Assembly: GCF_017876095.1 (NCBI RefSeq)
Contig: NZ_JAGINM010000039.1
Coordinates: 1-44,449, forward strand
DNA: 44,449 bases
Direction: 5' to 3'
From: Azospirillum agricola
Lineage (GTDB): Bacteria; Pseudomonadota; Alphaproteobacteria; Azospirillales; Azospirillaceae
Under the pieces are notes generated by a model. That model made no database searches and was not told the DNA's origin. It saw nothing but the letters and a program-made list of their open reading frames with translations. Numbering within the stretch: position 1 is the stretch's first letter; every line of letters begins with the position of its first letter. The translations under genes and the position numbers were made by a program. Shown here piece by piece: positions 43,089 to 44,449 of the stretch.

Positions 43089-43961
43089 ATGAACGGCATG
43101 CGGCCAGAACCCTCATTCGCCGATTTACGGCCGCGCCTTGTCCGGCTGGCATATCGGATGTTGGGATCGGTGGCGGACGCCGAGGATATCGTTCAAGATG
43201 CCTGGGCGCGGTGGCTGGCGATGGATCGTGATGCGGTGCGCGAACCGGCTGCCCTGCTGCGCACCATCGTCACGCGCCTTTGCCTCAACGAATTGAAATC
43301 CGCCCGGCACAGGCGCGAGACCTATATCGGACCATGGCTCCCCGAACCCATCTTCGAGGACGGGGAGCCGGACACCGACGACGACATCACGCTTCCGCTG
43401 ATGATCGCGCTGGAACGGTTGTCGCCACTGGAGCGCGCCGCCTTCCTGCTCCATGATATTTTCGGCATGGGCTTTGATGACGTAGCCAGTGCCATTGGCC
43501 GTGAACCCGCGGCATGCCGCAAGCTCGCCAGCCGGGCGCGGGAGCATATCCAGGCCGCCCGACCGCGTTTCGCGGTGACGAAGGAGCATGGACTGGAAAT
43601 CGCCGCCGCTTTCTTCACCGCATCGCGCAATGGCGACATGGGCGCGTTGCGGTCGCTTTTGGCTGAGGATGTTACGGCCTTCGCGGATGGCGGCGGCAAG
43701 GTTCCAGCTTCGCCGCGTCCACTGATCGGCATCGCCGAGGTCATGGCTCGGCATGTCCAGCTTGTGCAGGAGTTCAACCAATCGCCGTCGCTTCTCATCC
43801 GCTATGCGGTCATCGACGGACTTCCCGGCTTAATCTCCATCGAAGGCGGCGGAATCGTCCAGACCACCGCGTTGCAGATCGCGGAAGACAAGATCGTCGC
43901 CATCTACATCACCAGAAACCCGGACAAGCTTCAGCACGTGGACGGCGCTTCGATGCAATAG
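43089..43961 (+). CDS. ECF sigma factor of the ECF41 group with SnoaL-like C-terminal extension
   Basis: This 290-residue sigma factor has region 2 at about residues 10-75 (RLAYRMLGSVADAEDIVQDAWARW, then LRTIVTRLCLNELKSARHRR) and region 4 at about 105-155 (LSPLERAAFLLHDIFGMGFDDVASAIG). A SnoaL/NTF2-like C-terminal domain spans about 165-285. Three ECF41 marks are present: WLPEP (83-87) in the linker, DGGGK (200-204) and NPDKL (277-281) in the extension. In this group the extension works as a built-in modulator in place of a separate anti-sigma factor, and none is encoded here. The usual partner is a carboxymuconolactone decarboxylase, oxidoreductase or epimerase; here it is an ABM-domain gene. 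Confidence 0.9.
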   Translation: MNGMRPEPSFADLRPRLVRLAYRMLGSVADAEDIVQDAWARWLAMDRDAVREPAALLRTIVTRLCLNELKSARHRRETYIGPWLPEPIFEDGEPDTDDDITLPLMIALERLSPLERAAFLLHDIFGMGFDDVASAIGREPAACRKLASRAREHIQAARPRFAVTKEHGLEIAAAFFTASRNGDMGALRSLLAEDVTAFADGGGKVPASPRPLIGIAEVMARHVQLVQEFNQSPSLLIRYAVIDGLPGLISIEGGGIVQTTALQIAEDKIVAIYITRNPDKLQHVDGASMQ

Positions 43962-44449
43962 GCCGCGAGGCGAGCCCCCGCCAAATGACGGGGGAGGGAT
44001 AACAGTGTGACAGCGAGCATGAATCGAACACACGGTATTTCCGACGTGACACAAGGAAGCGGCGTGATCGAAGCCACAGCACGGGCTAAATGGATGGTCG
44101 CTTCTGGCTGGAGACAAGGAAAAGCCCCTGAAAGCGAAGCTTTCAGGGGCTTTGATTTGGTTGCGGGGGCGCGAAGCCACCGAGAGTTGACTCTGCCAGC
44201 CATCTCGGTCTGAAGCGACGTCTCCTTGCTGCAAATGCCAAAAGAGGCTCGCCCGGCGACGGGCAATGACGCCAAGGCAGCGAAGGAAAAGGCAGCGATA
44301 GTGTCAAGACGACGGGACGACATAGCGAACTCTTTTGATTGCGACTTTCCTACTGATCGTGCCCCGAGACGTGGTGTCTGATGAGGGTTCGTGTACCTCG
44401 GCGCGCTGAGGCTGCCGGTTTACTCCGCTGAGATGACGAGCGGGTCGTC
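43962..44449. other. 488 bp without a convincing gene at the end of the window
   Basis: No open frame here has protein-like composition. The minus-strand frames at 43830-44323 run through the terminator hairpin and back into the sigma gene and are judged spurious; the short plus-strand frame at 44007-44213 likewise. Visible content is a TGTCACA heptamer on the minus strand (44012-44006), a strong hairpin terminator at 44121-44153, and about 300 bp after it with mixed composition that I cannot assign. The last stretch could be the edge of an insertion element or intergenic DNA before a gene outside the window. Confidence 0.5.
44121..44153. terminator. Strong bidirectional intrinsic terminator
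   Basis: AAAGCCCCTGAAAGC (44121-44135) and GCTTTCAGGGGCTTT (44139-44153) are perfectly complementary, a 15-bp stem with a GAA loop. The stem ends in A on the left and T on the right (T-run partly within the stem), so it can work in both directions. It lies 160 bp after the ECF41 sigma gene. Confidence 0.85.

Noticed and set aside
43987..44012. Second ECF41-like promoter (TGTCACA, 15 bp, CGTC) on the minus strand
   Set aside because: The spacing is one base short, and it would transcribe antisense into the sigma gene. Chance occurrence is the simpler explanation, although antisense control is not excluded.
43830..44323. Two minus-strand open frames after the ECF41 gene
   Set aside because: They pass through the strong hairpin terminator or into the sigma gene and have no start signal or family resemblance.

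Overview
The window is 44.4 kb of GC-rich bacterial chromosome or megaplasmid. It most resembles Azospirillum or a close Rhodospirillales relative. The grounds are an L-arabinose oxidation gene set (araA, araB, araC and araD types) in the non-phosphorylating style known from Azospirillum brasilense, and a gbpR-chvE(sbpA)-gguA-gguB block known from Azospirillum and Agrobacterium. I made no database comparison; names rest on recognised sequence motifs and gene order.

Layout. (1) 76-4119: a FAD amine oxidase-like gene, an unrecognised coiled-coil gene, and a histidine-kinase-type ATPase/acetyltransferase fusion. (2) 4236-8489: an iron or heme uptake signalling unit, made of a TonB-dependent receptor with an N-terminal signalling domain, a FecR anti-sigma factor, and a divergent ECF sigma gene behind a Fur-box-like site. 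(3) 8539-15911: a catabolic cluster of unassigned substrate (aldehyde dehydrogenase, citrate-synthase-fold lyase, class III CoA-transferase, TcuA-like flavoprotein, orphan periplasmic binding protein) divergent from an IclR regulator. A 37-bp near-palindrome lies in the divergent promoter. (4) 16033-17139: a redoxin-like/2OG-Fe(II) oxygenase fusion. (5) 17326-24611: a xylose operon (lacI-type regulator, xylB, xylA, xylF, xylH, half-size xylG). (6) 24776-30520: a galactofuranose-type ABC transporter (ytfQ, ytfR, ytfT, yjfF) followed by galM. (7) 30814-42532: two divergent arabinose/galactose operons around a LysR regulator (gbpR). On the minus strand are lactonase, 2-keto-3-deoxyarabonate dehydratase and ketoglutarate-semialdehyde dehydrogenase. 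On the plus strand are chvE, gguA, gguB, sugar 1-dehydrogenase and arabonate dehydratase. (8) 42594-44449: a compositionally different end with a small monooxygenase-fold gene, an ECF41-type sigma factor, a strong hairpin terminator and about 490 bp without a convincing gene.

How it works together. Regions 5 to 7 form a sugar-catabolism island. Three sugar transporters of the XylFGH/ChvE class import pentoses and galactose. Xylose is isomerised and phosphorylated. Arabinose/galactose is oxidised to lactone, acid, 2-keto-3-deoxy acid and, for arabinose, 2-ketoglutarate semialdehyde then 2-ketoglutarate.

The most useful new observation is a bipartite element, [AG]TATCG - 16 bp - TATT[GT]GAC - 2 bp - TTAT. 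It occurs with identical spacing upstream of the lactonase operon, the chvE operon and the ytfQ operon. It suggests that one regulator, probably the GbpR-like protein, controls all three. Other notable regulatory structures are a probably leaderless lacI transcript with a CpG-centred operator, an intercistronic 15-bp hairpin between ytfQ and ytfR, and an ECF41-type promoter in front of the monooxygenase-sigma pair.
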